Source: Perca fluviatilis (lineage: Eukaryota > Chordata > Actinopteri > Perciformes > Percidae). Taken from it: a stretch of DNA of 64,000 nt. The stretch is from assembly GCF_010015445.1 (NCBI RefSeq), contig NC_053133.1:2840764-2904763 (forward strand). Reading direction: 5' to 3'. A program made the translations under genes and the position numbers. The notes below the pieces were generated by a model. It made no database searches and was not told the DNA's origin. It saw only the letters and a program-made list of their open reading frames with translations. Shown here one piece after another: positions 21,540-33,344 of the stretch (within the stretch, counting starts at the first letter, position 1; each line of letters opens with the position of its first letter).

Positions 21540-23095
21540 AATAGACGTTCAGGTGCTATTCTCCTGAATAAGGACATCAGCTGTAAAAGTGAGCTATTGT
21601 CCTAACTAAAGTGGGCCAGGAGATAGAATGTAACGCTGACTCCTGCTCCTCCTGTGGGGAGGTTGAAACCGAGGCGAGGAGGGTGGGAGGGAGGGAGAGA
21701 GTGAGGGATAAGCAGCCATCCTCCACTACATTAAGGGATCATGCTGCTCCCTGAAAATGAGTATTGATCCTCTTAGGTCCAGGATCGTTTAGGAGATTAA
21801 TGTGAGTAGTGGTTGAGGTCCATGGTGCTCCACGCAGGACCAGGGGGATCAGCTCAGTGGGACAGCCGAGCCAAAGCAGCCTCCGGGGGGTGGACAGAGG
21901 GGCTGGTTTACAGCTCGGGGAGCACATTCAAGCACAACCCCACTAGCTCTGTGCCATCTGGGCTGTCAGCTAAGAGAATCAGCTGGATGTGCGGGAAGCG
22001 CAAGAGCTCCGTGTGTCAGAAGCAGGCATGGAAGGTAGGAAAGCGAGCGAGCGAAGGAAGAGGGGAAACGAGAGTAGCAGAGAGGAACAGAAAGTGCAAA
22101 AGAAGGACGACGGAAAAACGGTACACCCTGCCCTGCTCCAAATAGAGAGGAGAAGCAGCAGGCAGTGATAGAGAGAGACACAGCAAAGACTAAACTGCTT
22201 AATCTCTCCCGAGGGACGGCAGCTAAATGTGAGGTCCTCCTCCTCCTACCCTTTTCACAGACCAGCAACCCCCACTATCACCGCCATGGCACTCTGCTCA
22301 GCTGCAAGCTCCAGTTATCTAGCTAAAGGATATACACACTCACACACCTACACACACACACACACACACTTTAAAAGTGCTCAGGTGGAGCCTATCCTAT
22401 ACATTGCAACTGATACTGGGGAGAAGAGAAGAGATCAATTTCAGCCAAGACATGAAGCGCCACACTGCACAAAAATAGAGCCGCGAGAGCGAGCAGAGTT
22501 CGAAGGGGAAACCCTGTTTCTGATTTGTAAATTCTGCTGCTTACAACAATCCGGCGTGCAGCAAATAAACAGATCTTATTGCGAGCCTGAGAATTTTCTC
22601 ACGTCTCTATCTTGAGGTCGAGTTGGCCCCTTGGGGGAAACTCCTGAAACAAATAGCAGCCAAAGTATTCAACAGTAGTTGAATGCGTGCCGTTGCAGTC
22701 TGAAACCCAACAATACAATGTTTTGAGGACTAGATGTCAATCTCTTGTTTTTTTTTTCTTTCTCCACCAAGCAACTCACTTCCGTCTTCTTCTATGGATT
22801 TTTCTCAATACAGGAAGTAGCTGACCCACTCGCTGGAGTGAGTCACACCCCAAACATCTTAGTCAGGGGAAAAGGTGAATAGGACAGAACCAAAACACTA
22901 GTCAGACATCCCAAAGTATTCCAGTACTCCTCCTCTATCAAAGGCACTCCACAGATGTTAAACAGTTCCGTTGACTTGTCGTGAGGAGTACGAATCAGCC
23001 GATTAAGGCAGTTCAATAATGTCTTATCGTGGCTGTGGAGGGAGCGCTCCGATGTCTGAAAAGAATTACCCTGTTGATGTTATCAGGCTTGGACG
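21540..23095. other. Upstream flank of zeb1, unique sequence
   Basis: No gene recognised. A short (CA)n lies at about 22350-22369. GA-rich composition near 21660-21700 and 22020-22180 explains the long open frames. Confidence 0.45.
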
Positions 23096-23242
23096 TAGGG
23101 GCCATCCACACGGAAACGCTTTTTGGTGCAAACGCAACATGTTTTGCATCGTTTTGGCCGATCATCCAAACGAATCCTGCCTAAAGATGCACTTTTTTGA
23201 AACCTGGTCCCAGGGTCAAAAAATTTGGAAACGCCGCCCTTA
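23096..23242. mobile_element. hAT-like MITE fragment
   Basis: The left end taggggccatccacacgg and right end ggaaacgccgcccttac are weakly inverted. Ends of this taggggcc-type occur in fish hAT MITEs. No clear duplication was found. Confidence 0.4.
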
Positions 23243-23302
23243 CGTCTTCGTCGCCACACCCCTCGACCTCTAGCCTTTGACCTCTTATCCCGCGACAATA
23301 GC

Positions 23303-23700
23303 TTGACAAGCCAGACCCACATCCAGATGTTGGGTCTGGGAACTCACCATTGGCAGGGCTCAATCCGAGGGGCGGGATGAACGGTTGTCTTTCAAATTCC
23401 CTCTGCACGCAATAGGATAATAGCGCTACAACCAATCAGAGCAACAAAGAAGGTAGCGAAGCTAGTTGATAGATTAAACTTTTGCCGTATCCGGTCGGCA
23501 AAACTCCGAACACATCTTCCTTTTTTAAGAATGATTTCAGTGCCGTTCTTTGTTCTTTTCTCAAAGAAAAGCTGAACTCCAAGTCTTCCAGAAGACTGCT
23601 GTTCCCAGCAGCAGCAGCCATAAGCCCCGCCCACCGACTCTATACACGATGTGATTGGCTCACAAGCCAACGGGGAGTGCCTAGACCCCCCCCTGGCTAC
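23303..23700 (-). mobile_element. Deletion derivative of a helicase-bearing DNA transposon
   Basis: The left end carries agccagacccacatccagat followed by gttgggtctgg, an internal hairpin. The right end reads in complement agccagggggggggtctagg. Only agccag is shared by both ends, and ACA flanks each. The interior encodes a RecQ-like helicase piece on the minus strand. Superfamily not certain. Confidence 0.45.
23436..23621 (-). pseudogene. RecQ-like helicase N-terminal fragment
   Basis: The 61-codon minus-strand frame contains FSLRKEQRTALKSFLKKEDV, then GVLPTGYGKSLIYQLASL. GYGKS with preceding LPTG is the Walker A (motif I) of RecQ-family ATP-dependent helicases, and the F-R-x-x-Q upstream is the RecQ motif-0 type. 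The frame ends soon after motif I. No DExH motif II follows, so it is a truncated, non-functional piece. Such fragments are dispersed in fish genomes with mobile elements, so a host recq gene is unlikely. Confidence 0.75.
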
Positions 23701-24055
23701 AAATTAAATTAGCTGCCACCAGGGTGCGTCTAGATTTCCTGCTGGAGAAGATATTGAGCCATTTTCGTCGTCTTCTTCTTGTGTTTGGTTTCTTCTTCTA
23801 CGGTCTGTTTGTATACAGCGCGCAAGCTTTATGCGCATTCTCCGCCTCTTCTTCTCTGTTTTTGGTGAATTTCTGTAGCAGAAAGAGCACCACCTATAGG
23901 CCTGGAATATGAAGTAGCGTATAGAGTTATTTACAAATTGATCTTTTTGGACGCAAATATTCTTGACACGATGCCAGGGAAGACGCGGGGGGGGGGATTG
24001 TTTTGGAGAGTTTTTAACAGAAAGCCTGCATTACAAACTGTAGGCATGGAAGAAT

Positions 24056-24505
24056 GTGGTGGTGGAAAGGAATCAAGTACATTTACTCAATTACTGTATT
24101 TACAATTTGAGATACAGTACTGTAGTTACTATTCACTTTTTTACACACAAAACACAATGATTTTGGAAAATATGATGCATTACAATTGATTAAACTACCC
24201 AAGAGTACATCAAATGGTTACAATTGTAGCTGTAGTGAAATGTGCTATATAAATAAAATTGCTGCCTTATCCAACCACAACAGTAAAATACTGTTTACAG
24301 AGTAACACATCAATAAGAATATTCCGATGATATACTGTAATATATAGCGTCATATAGTCACAGGAGACATTTTCAAAAGTACATTTTGTTGGTAATACTT
24401 GTCTACTTTTACTAAGTAACATTTTCGATTAAAGAGTTTTACTTATAATGGAGTCTTTTTAAAGTGTGATGTTGCTACTTTTACTTGAGTAAAGGATCCG
24501 AATGC
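24056..24505. mobile_element. Fish MITE of the ggtggaaag-caagtacattta type
   Basis: The left end is gtggtggaaaggaatcaagt, then acatttactcaattactg. The right part has ttttacttgagtaaaggatc in inverted relation. The terminal complement of the left end is missing, so the right end is truncated. Internal gattaaactacccaagagta and cacaacagtaaaatactg words belong to this common family. Confidence 0.65.
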
Positions 24506-24531
24506 TACATTTACTAGACAGGGAGGATTAA

Positions 24532-24946
24532 AGATGCTATCAAATTGCATTATGGGAAGTGTAGGAGTTTTGGTTCTTGATCCATAGGGGGTAAAAGTCA
24601 GGATATTTTGGCCTCTGCTGCCTTGATTTTGGCCAAAATTTGTCTCTATAGGGAATTCATTATGGAAATACAAACAATGTGATTGGCTTGGGGGTACAAC
24701 AGAAGACCAACAAGCCAATCATCAACAAGGAGTTCACCTGATCCTGCAAGCCCTCATGTCTTTCAAACTTTGTAATGCTTTTTTAAAATTACAATTGTAT
24801 GACCATTATTGTGTGATTGTTATTTTGAAAAGCCACAACCCGAGATAATGACATAGAAGACATTGCAGAACTGTTTCCACATGCTGAGTAGAACTCCCCA
24901 TGACAAATAAACACATTTTCATTTGTAAAATCCGTGTAGTGCACCT
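24532..24946. mobile_element. TTAA-flanked MITE (TTAA|AGATGC...GCACCT|TTAA)
   Basis: TTAA at 24528-24531 and 24947-24950 bracket a 415-bp non-coding segment. Its ends are agatgcta and, in complement, aggtgcac. The end pattern TTAA|AGRTGC links it to other TTAA elements in the window. Confidence 0.65.
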
Positions 24947-25285
24947 TTAATCTAAGGCAAAAGTGGAAGGAACACATTTTAGTTTTTTCATTTCTCCCTT
25001 TCTTCCTTCACTTTATAAGGCAACAATTTAGATAATAACTATCAGGGAGGATTGGCTTACAACAGGGGTGATGAAGCCCCCTCTAATGCTCAGAGCTCAG
25101 ACACAAACAAACAAAAACTCCCCTGGTCCCACGATTCCACAGGGGTGGGTGGCCGTGGGGCTGAGAGCTCCTGACCTGCGGGTCAACGTAACGCTGCCTG
25201 TCTCCATGGCTGGCCAAGATATATACTTGTTTTGGCTAGCCAGACGTGTGTGTGAAGTTAACCCTAACACATGCATATACACATG

Positions 25286-25288
<3 letters not shown>

Positions 25289-25325
<37 letters not shown>
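25289..25325. repeat. (CA)n microsatellite
   Basis: About 18 CA units. Confidence 0.95.
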
Positions 25326-25326
<1 letters not shown>

Positions 25327-25670
25327 CCTCAGTGCTCTGGACAGGCTTGCCCCAGTCTTCTCCCTCCTCTTGTGACTGTCAAAAGGAGACAGCTATCCTC
25401 TGGAAAAGCCCAGTGTAAATTTAAACTGTATTCATTGGAGCGCCTGTTGCGTTTTACTGTTCATTTGTCCTTGCGGCTGGAACAGCATTTGTGCGCTCTG
25501 AGAAGATGCCAGACTCCGTCGATCAAGGTGTTATTTTTGGAGGCATCTTCTCTCACAGTTGTGTGGTGAAATAATACGCGTGAACTGAGGTTTACTGCAG
25601 TGACAAGATGATGTTGTTAATCAGGTGATGCAGCATGATAGTGATGATTTTTTACACGCTTCGATCTTTA

Positions 25671-27130
25671 CAGTTTTTTTTCGATTGCTTAAAGGAGAAC
25701 CTGGGCCAATTTTTACGTTAATTTTGATTGCTATAAATATGCGAGTACTTTCAATTGAAAACCCCCCGACCCGAATCGGTCCTAGCAAACTGGAGTTGCT
25801 GCAGCTTCCTCCCACTGAGCTAAAACGGCAGTTGTCGGGGCAGGTTTTAGAGTGCCTTTGTGCCTCTTAACAGACACAAAATGCAATTAAAATGTCAACG
25901 TGAACAGGGCCCTTACGTGACAACAAGCTGCGTCTTCAACTCAGACATTGTTTAAAATCACCTACCCTGTCTCTATCCTGCCGGTAGCTAGCTCGCCCTG
26001 CTAGCTGCTAGCTGTTAGCTGCTAACTTCCGTCTGTGATAAGTGTGTTCAGCCAGGCTTATTCTGTGATAATCATCACGCAACAGTTCCGTGTGTATTTG
26101 TAGCTTATCCATTTTGTGTGTGATCGATCTGGTGTTGGTGAGTAGGAGGCTTGGCATTGTCAACCTGTGTAGCAGGCCCGACCAGGATCCTTGCTTCTGA
26201 TTTCTCCCCGCCTTCGTCGCTTCCCGCTCCCAAAAACAATCAAGTGAGCGCCCGGTGGTCTGGCTATGTCCTCAAGAGGACAGGTCATGCCTTCGCGACG
26301 AAAACTTGAAGTTTATTCCCCCTCAAAAATAGGTAATTGAGCACTGTAGTAGCAGCTAACAGTTAGCAGCTAGCAGGGCGGGCTAGCTACCGGCAGGATA
26401 GAGACAGGGTAGGTGAATTTAAACAATGTCTGAGTTGAAAACGCATCTTGTTGTCACGTAAGGGCCCTGTTCACGTTGCACAGACATTTTAATTGCATTT
26501 TGTGTCTGTTAAGAGGCAGAAAGGCACTCTAAAACCTGCGCAAACAACTGCCATTTTAGCTAAGTGGAAGCGCATAGACGTAGCTGCAGCTACTCCGTGT
26601 TGACCGCACCGATTCGGCTCTTTTTTTTCTGTCGACTGTACTCGCATATTTATAGCGATCAAGATTAACGTAAAAAATGGCCGGAATTCTCCTTTAAGCA
26701 CTATTTTGAAAACACGGACCAGTTTTTCAAAACACTACACACAATTAGCACAACCACACACCCAATTAGCAGAACACCTCAGACCCTTTGCAAAATGAAA
26801 CACTCGTTCCCATACCAAACACACACGTGTCATTTGACCTAATTCTGTTTGAACCAGTTACACACTGCTGTTGCTAACCTAAAACCATTTTAGCAATTCT
26901 ACTTCTCAGTGATTAGAGTACTGTAAATATAGTACACACAGAAAGTACAAATATAAATTCACCAAACACTACACAAGACCAATGCTGCAGACTGGAAAAT
27001 ATAATGTAATTCTCTCCATATACCCAAATCAGTCAACATGTCAACATGGAGAATTCCAACAACATGTCCCAGTTTTCATACAGCTACCACAGTAGTGTGC
27101 ATAACACTGTTAGCTCAGCAAACAACAGAC
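25671..27130 (+). mobile_element. Tc1/mariner-like relic, split by a TTAA element
   Basis: The left end is TA followed by cagttttttttcgattgctt (25671-25690). After the inserted element it resumes at 26698 with gcactattttgaaaacac and continues tttttcaaaacactacac, aattagcacaacc. The same order occurs without interruption at 30617-30830 (cagtttttttccaactgctt, then acacaagttttcaaaact, ctacacacaattcccaaaac). The right end was not located, so the end coordinate is approximate. Confidence 0.55.
25693..26693. mobile_element. 1-kb palindromic TTAA-flanked element (foldback-like)
   Basis: TTAA at 25689-25692 and 26694-26697 flank two long inverted arms (about 25693-26026 and 26350-26693, roughly 335-344 bp each) around a spacer of about 320 bp. 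Matching arm segments include ggcccttacgtgacaacaag, ctgtctctatcctgccggta, and agtgcctttctgcctctta-like. No coding capacity. The TTAA target and AGGAGA terminus suggest a piggyBac- or Kolobok-type non-autonomous element. Confidence 0.85.
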
Positions 27131-27864
27131 AAACATAAAATACTGTATCTGTATCGGCTGACATTGTGCTTATAGTGGTGCACATCTGGGCCAATGTTTT
27201 GCTCCTTGAGTGTAAGGTTTTGATAATTGTGTAATTCGTTTGATTTCAGTGTGTAGGCAATCGGCAAAACCTCTACCTGTATGTAATTTAAATCGGATGT
27301 TACTTTTTGCATAGTCTGCATTGTTAATTGAATGTTTGGCCACTTGAGGGCAGCACAACAAGAGGAAAACACTGACATATATTTAGAGTAGTTACGCTTA
27401 GTGCTTTTGCGCAAGCAAACAATTGCATATTTACACATCTGTCAGACACGGAGCAACGTTAGCACATTTGGAGCCATGCTCCTCGCTACATGGTGAATGT
27501 AATACAAATATACACTTATTTTAGCTCGGTTTTTGGTCTCCACCAACTTCGGAAGGAAATATTTGTCTCTTCATTTGCTAAATGCTCCATCAAGTTCATC
27601 AGTTAATTGCTAACACTGTAGCATTGGAATGTCGTGTACAGTACAGTGGCTTTATCATGCCTCATCGCTGACTGAACCAAACAGAGCAAGGTTGTGGGCC
27701 ATAAGACCAAAACCAAAAGTTAAAAGAAGCAAGAATGTGCAATAGAACTGAGGAATACTACGGAGTTGGGTAACAATTCTCTGTGGGTTTGTCACCCCTT
27801 TCACATTACATCTGTTTATTTGAACCATTGTTTAAAAAAAAAAAACTGATTAGTGCAGCTTCAG

Positions 27865-28264
27865 CCCTCTGAGGTCTAAAGGCATTTTTAGATATCTTCT
27901 TGAATTCTCCTTTTAAGGCTTTTGCATATGAACTGATCGCCATGTGTTTCATATCAAAATGTTCAGAACAAACTCAGCTTTCTGTACAGTGACGCCCAAC
28001 ATTGTTCCAGAACAATGTATAAAGAGATAATTTGGCCCTAAAGCGGAAATATTTCTCAAATCTCTTGTAAAAAAACATACCTACACTCAATTATTTTGGT
28101 GCTTGAAATGAGTTAACAAAAGTCTTGGGTTCACAAAAGTAGCGTAATATATGAATAAAATAGTATTTAAATGTCTAAAATGAAATTCTGGAGTATCGCT
28201 TTTTGAGTAGGAGTGTTGTCAAACATCACTTGGACTTGCTGGTGCGTCTTTTCTCCTCAGAGGG
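27865..28264 (+). mobile_element. piggyBac-like MITE, copy 2 (both ends)
   Basis: The termini are CCCTCTGAGG (27865-27874) and its complement CCTCAGAGGG (28255-28264), followed by TTAA (28265-28268). On the left the target reads TTCA, a likely mutation. The body aligns with 9741-10055. About 400 bp, no coding capacity. Confidence 0.75.
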
Positions 28265-28269
28265 TTAAT

Positions 28270-30080
28270 CATATTTGTTCAATGTTGTGTGCACAACAAA
28301 CACAATTCCATTCACCTCCATTGTATTGGAATAGAGGCAGAAATCTCAGAGAATAAGTCAGCTACACTCACAAAAATGACGTGGCAACTCACAAAATGTG
28401 ATGGGGCGCACTTTCATTGACGCATAATGTGACCTTTTAATACACATTAATAGGTTGCGATCCCCGATATGAGTGTATTTGTCTATACATCACATTTCCA
28501 TTAGAAGGAAACACATCTGAGACGATGTGGTTATATAGGTACAATGGTGAGGCTCTGAGTGAATAGTGTGTGGGTGGTTTATGTTTGTGTATGTGCTTAG
28601 GTTTCAATCTGTGATAGGCCACTGCTGTTTTCACTGGATGAATATGAATACCGCACACCTACTCTTTTCCCACACACACACTCACGGAACATCAGAACAT
28701 TTTTCTCTGTACACGAATAGCAGCAGAGCACTATAAATGAACATCCAAAATGCCAACCAATTACTATGGTGTCCCTTTACTCAACCTCTCCATATTAAGC
28801 CCTGGTTGTCAAACAGATTGTCTCCGGTGCTCCGAGCAGCCTGCGCTGTGAAACAGTTTTCATTAAGGGAGGATTGCCATGGGCCTTAGGCTGGCGGCTT
28901 AATGTAATTTCACAGCTCAGCGTCCGTGCAGCCACTTCAGGGTCCAACCATGGCCACCCACACCTTTACAAGAGCCAGCGAGAGGTGCTGAAAGGGTGAC
29001 AGGCCGCTAGTAAGTTTTAGGAGCAAGAAGGGAGCACCAAAATGAAATTCCAGAACAGGAAATGACTGCAATAATAACATAACAGCCAGTAAGGCTTTGG
29101 AAATAAACATGTACAGAGATAGTCCTCGTTTAATGTTTGTAATGAAGTGTTCGGGAAGGGTAAACTCACTTAGCGGTGATCAGTAATCTGATGTGGAAAG
29201 GTTTAAAGAAATCAAGTGGGATTCTTTTAGTTATATTATGGAAATTATCAGTGATGCATTCCAAGATTTGGTTTAAACACTGAATTCCTCTAAAGCTTTT
29301 CCTGGCTATATTTAAAAGGACAGTATTATGTGTAGAATATGGCATTATGCTCATACTGTAGGCCTAAAAAACTCAATGTGTGTTCGTTGAAGAAATTATA
29401 TACAGATGCTTAGAAAGATGTTCATAAAGGACAGAACTTGCTTACATTACCAAAATCACGAGTATGATCTAACTTCTCATAATAGATGCTTATGTGTGGG
29501 CATTTTCCTGTCTCTAGTGTGCATACATGTGCAGATTTGTACACGTGTATTTTTTACCATGATCACCTCTTGAGTATTCACCCCAAAGGTGTAAGCCAAG
29601 TGTGCCCCAAGAGTCCCTATTAGAAACATGTGGAGGGCATCACATGGTCCGTGTGACATCTGGACAAAACTGAAAGTGAGATAGACTAGTGTTTCATTTT
29701 CATGTTTTACAACGTTGGAAAGAACGAGAGGGCCTTGACTTCATGGCTTGGAAAAGAGAAGAGGTCCAAAGAGCAACAAAGCCAGGCTGTTGGAAACCCC
29801 ACAAACACATACACATGCACAAACATTAGGCCACACACGCACGCACGCACAGCCACACACACACTGAACACAGGCAGATCATCCAAAAAGGAAAAAGAAA
29901 ATAAATATCATTTGTACCCTACTTCATTTTGCAGATATTTCAGCTGTCTCTCTCTCTCTCTCTCTCTCTTTTTTTCTGTTTCTCAGCCCCCTATGCCCTG
30001 GGATTAGTTGTTAAAGGGAATCTAATTTTCTTCCTGAGATTGCGATGAGAAGATTTATATTGATCTAATGTTTAGTTCGA
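28270..30080. other. Mostly unique upstream flank
   Basis: No gene recognised. The 28790-29000 segment is even in composition and repeat-free, and may be a conserved non-coding element. A (TC)n lies at 29949-29969. Confidence 0.4.
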
Positions 30081-30084
30081 CATG

Positions 30085-30560
30085 TAAGGGAGTACACATA
30101 TTTGCTTTCTCGCCGAGAGTTAGATAGTTAGAAGATTGATAGCGTTCTCATGTCTGTGCTGTAAATATGAAGCTACAGCCAGGAGATGGTTAACGTGGGA
30201 GGTTAATGCGCTGGATTATTTCTTGACCGAGAGTGTGACTGCTGTATATAGCCTACCTGATGTATTGCTGTCACTGTGAGGTTGCCAGAAAACCAGCAGA
30301 GACTCCAGTAAACCCAGTGTGTAATCCCCAGTAAAATCACGACTTTATTATTTTTACACTTCCGAATTAATATGGATTGAAGGAACAAGATATTGTGTGT
30401 TAATTAGTGAGCTTTAGAGGTGTTGGTAGACACATTTGATTTTACCTTTGGACAGAGCCATGCTAGATGTTTCCCCCTTTTTCTTAGCCTTTATGCTAAG
30501 CTAAGATAACTGGCTGCTGGCTGTACCTTCATTTTCAACAGATATCTACTCTCTGCAAGT
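30085..30560. repeat. Dispersed palindromic fish repeat, copy B
   Basis: Left half tttgctttctcgccgagagt, tgctgtaaatatgaagctac; middle ccagaaaaccagcagagact; right half gtgttaattagtgagcttta, ctttggacagagccatgcta, tatgctaagctaaga. Same modules as copies A, C and D. Confidence 0.7.
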
Positions 30561-30616
30561 AAGCAAAGTGTATTGTAACGGACTGTGTTAATGCTTTATC
30601 TTAATGTGTTCATGTT

Positions 30617-30830
30617 ACAGTTTTTTTCCAACTGCTTACACAAGTTTTCAAAACTATGTCTCCTTTTTTCAAAACTCTACACACAATTCCCAAAACTGCA
30701 CACACAAAATGCAAAATGCCTCACATCTCTTTCAAAATGGAACACTGCATTAAAAATACCATAAACACATCTCAAAATGAAGCATTTGCATCAAATGGCA
30801 AACCCTTTTTTCATAACAGTAAATTTTTGG
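30617..30830 (+). mobile_element. Tc1/mariner-like relic, uninterrupted left part
   Basis: Begins TA-cagtttttttccaactgc and continues with ttttcaaaactctacacaca. It serves as the empty-site comparison for the split copy at 25671. The right end is not recognised. Confidence 0.5.
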
Positions 30831-30929
30831 ATATACCATGTACTGTTCTAAATCTAAAGCTCTTTTGTCTTTCATAGGTTTATATCTACATTTGGCCCTG
30901 ATCTCATCAGAGATGGCTCTCCTTCTTTC

Positions 30930-31000
30930 TCCTCCTCCTCCTCCTCCTCCTCCTCCTCCTCCCTCCTCCTCCTCCTCCCCTGTCTCTCCCTCCTCCTCCC
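30930..31000. repeat. (CTC)n trinucleotide array
   Basis: Repeated CTCCTC units with few interruptions. Confidence 0.9.
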
Positions 31001-31249
31001 CTTGCTCTCTGTCTATTGTTGGGATCCATTGTTTAAAACAGGTAATCTGACCTTTGACCTCTGTATAGGCCTATACTAAAGCAGTGATTGGTTAGTGTTC
31101 AGTTAAGCATAATGTGTTTGCACATGTGAGGAGTGTGTGTGTGCCCTGGTAAATAAGTGTAGCATTTTGATTGGTGTTTGGAAAAGGAAAGCAAGTCACT
31201 TCCTGTGTAACCTGTAGGTTACTACAGCTTTAACAACTGTCGATGCACA

Positions 31250-31375
31250 GGGCGGCCATGTTGGACTTTGAGCTCGGGGTACTCGGAGGTTGTCCAAGTT
31301 CCGAGCTCAGAAATCCGAGGTCGGGGGGGCGTGTTTCCGACTTTGACCGGGGAAATCCGTGAACTATTGGAACGC
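31250..31375 (-). mobile_element. Fragment of the Harbinger-like MITE seen at 32513
   Basis: In complement it reads like 32575-32650 (shared ccatgttgga, gagctcgg, cggacaacctc words) and ends near ggaacgcaataat, resembling the ggaacgcagcatta end. Confidence 0.5.
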
Positions 31376-31584
31376 AATAATATTTCTGCAAGGAAGAAAA
31401 GGTTTCAGTTTAGAGTACGGGGAGCTAGCAAGCAGCTGGTAATGACATAAATGACATAAGTTTGTGTCTTTGTTTTGGCGTTGGCTACAGCTCACAGGAG
31501 CCTATGATCAAGTCAGTAATAAAACTACAGTACTGGCTAACGCCTCAACAACTGCTTATTGAGGGACGTCACAGTATTTCCTAA

Positions 31585-31775
31585 GAGTATGGAGCTGGAG
31601 CTTAGCATATAGTTTAGCATGAACAGCCTACTGGAAATAGGGGGAAAACAGCTAACCTGAAACTGCCAGCTAGTTAGTTCAAAAACGATTGATCACTAAT
31701 TAACACATTTGAGCTTGTGTGTTTAATCGCTACACAAACAAAACGTTTAAGCTATATTTTGACAAACAACAGTTT
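31585..31775. repeat. Dispersed palindromic fish repeat, copy D (half)
   Basis: Carries ggagcttagcatatagttta, aacagctaacctg, actaattaacacattt and cgctacacaaacaaaacg modules of copies A-C. Only one half is present. Confidence 0.55.
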
Positions 31776-31786
31776 AATTATAGGCA

Positions 31787-32286
31787 AAGTCCCTCCCCTT
31801 CTGGTGGACCACCATGGGAGCTTATTTTGGAAAAAGTATACACAAATATTTTTTTGATCCCGTTTTAATTGTGCCACGAATTACACAAATGATGTTCATC
31901 AATTTAAAAGGTAATTTTGCAAGTCAAGAAAGTCCCAGTTTGACGTAAAACTGTTGAAGTAGGAGAATGTTAAAATATGTAATCAGAAAGGCTACACACC
32001 CAAAAGTTGTGTAAGTGATGTCTCGCTGACACCACAATGCGTGTTTGTTTTGTAACGGGGTGTAACGTTACTTACGAGCAACAGTTCTTGCTCGTTCTTT
32101 TGCTTTCCGGCTTGTAAAAAGACACTGGATGACACATCAGGTAAAATAACATTACATGTGTGCGTGGAACATAGCAAAGTCACGTGACTTAACTACATAA
32201 AAAAGGATTTCTCTCGCCGTTGACTACAGTACATGTTTTTCTTTCGGAAATAACGTCCCATTGAGGAACCTGAAGGGGAGGGACTT
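31787..32286. mobile_element. 500-bp inverted-repeat element of unknown class
   Basis: The left end aagtccctccccttctggtg, then accatgggagcttatttt, is mirrored on the right by aaataacgtcccattgagga, then cctgaaggggagggactt. Arms are about 45 bp and imperfect beyond the outer 14 bp. No coding capacity and no clear target duplication. Confidence 0.55.
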
Positions 32287-32512
32287 CACTGCTCTATTTG
32301 CCCAGCACTTCTGTGCAGTGTCTATGGCTAGCATGGTTTTCCAGATATGGTTGGCGAGGTTGCAAGAACGTAATCTGTCAATTTCACGGTGACAACAAGG
32401 CTCCGGGATGCTCATTGTCACTGTGCTCCTGCACGTAACTCCCTCCAAAACTACTTCCTGTTTTTACATGTCTCTCTGTGAATGGATTATACTTACAAGA
32501 TACAATGTGTTA

Positions 32513-33341
32513 TGCCGCGTTCTATTTACCTCGGAACTCGTTTTTTACGAGGTCAAAGTCAGAAACACGCCACCTGACCTCATATTTACGAGCTCGGAAC
32601 TCGGACAACCTCGCAGTAGCCCAAGTTCAAAATCCAACATGGCTGCCCCCTGTATCAACAGTTGTGAAAGCTGCAGTAACATAAAGTTATAAGCACTTCT
32701 GTCTTATTTGTGTCACTAAATCAGTCGTTCACACAGGCATGTTCAACTTCTATCTGTGGACATGTTGTTACGCTTGTTTGCATGCACAAAAAAACGGCGT
32801 AATGCGTTGTTATCAACTGGTTGCTAACAATAGCTAACCCGGGCTAGAGCTAATGAAAACAATGAAAATCAGACTTTAAAATAGAACGCATTCAACTCGG
32901 GTATGACGTCATTCCCAGTTGCGGCTTCCGAGTTCCGAGGTAAATAGACGGGTTGCTGCGTTCCAGGCAACCCGTAACTCGTGTTTTCACAACCTTCTAC
33001 CCGTGAAAGTGCCCTGGAACGGCAGTCAAACCCGTAACTTACTACCCGTGAACTCGTACCAGATCGTTGTACTCCCAGTTACAGTTTTTGACGTCACACA
33101 CACATAAACAACAATGGCGACCCCCATTGATGCTGTACAGACGCCGTTTATTAACAGTAGAAATAAATAGACATAAATAGGCAACGTAAAGTAACCTAGA
33201 TAGCTAACGTCAACGTTAGGTAGCCGCTAGCTAATGCTAGCTAGAAGGGTTTGTGGTGACTTTGCCTGGAACGCTACAATGTCGTGAGTCGTGACTTGAA
33301 GTCGTAACTTACGGGCTAAAAACTGTTTCTGGAACGCAGCA
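32513..33341. mobile_element. Compound PIF/Harbinger-like MITE(s), TTA target
   Basis: The outer ends tgccgcgttcta (32513) and ctggaacgcagca (33329-33341) are inverted and flanked by TTA (32510-32512 and 33342-33344), the Harbinger target. Inside, an exact 19-bp inverted pair ctatttacctcggaactcg closes at 32522-32540 and 32929-32947, and a second left terminus tgctgcgttccag occurs at 32954. Two related elements appear joined head-to-tail or recombined. Confidence 0.6.
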
Positions 33342-33344
33342 TTA

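Noticed and set aside
30930..31050. Poly-Pro/Ser frame
   Set aside because: Translation of the CTC trinucleotide array.
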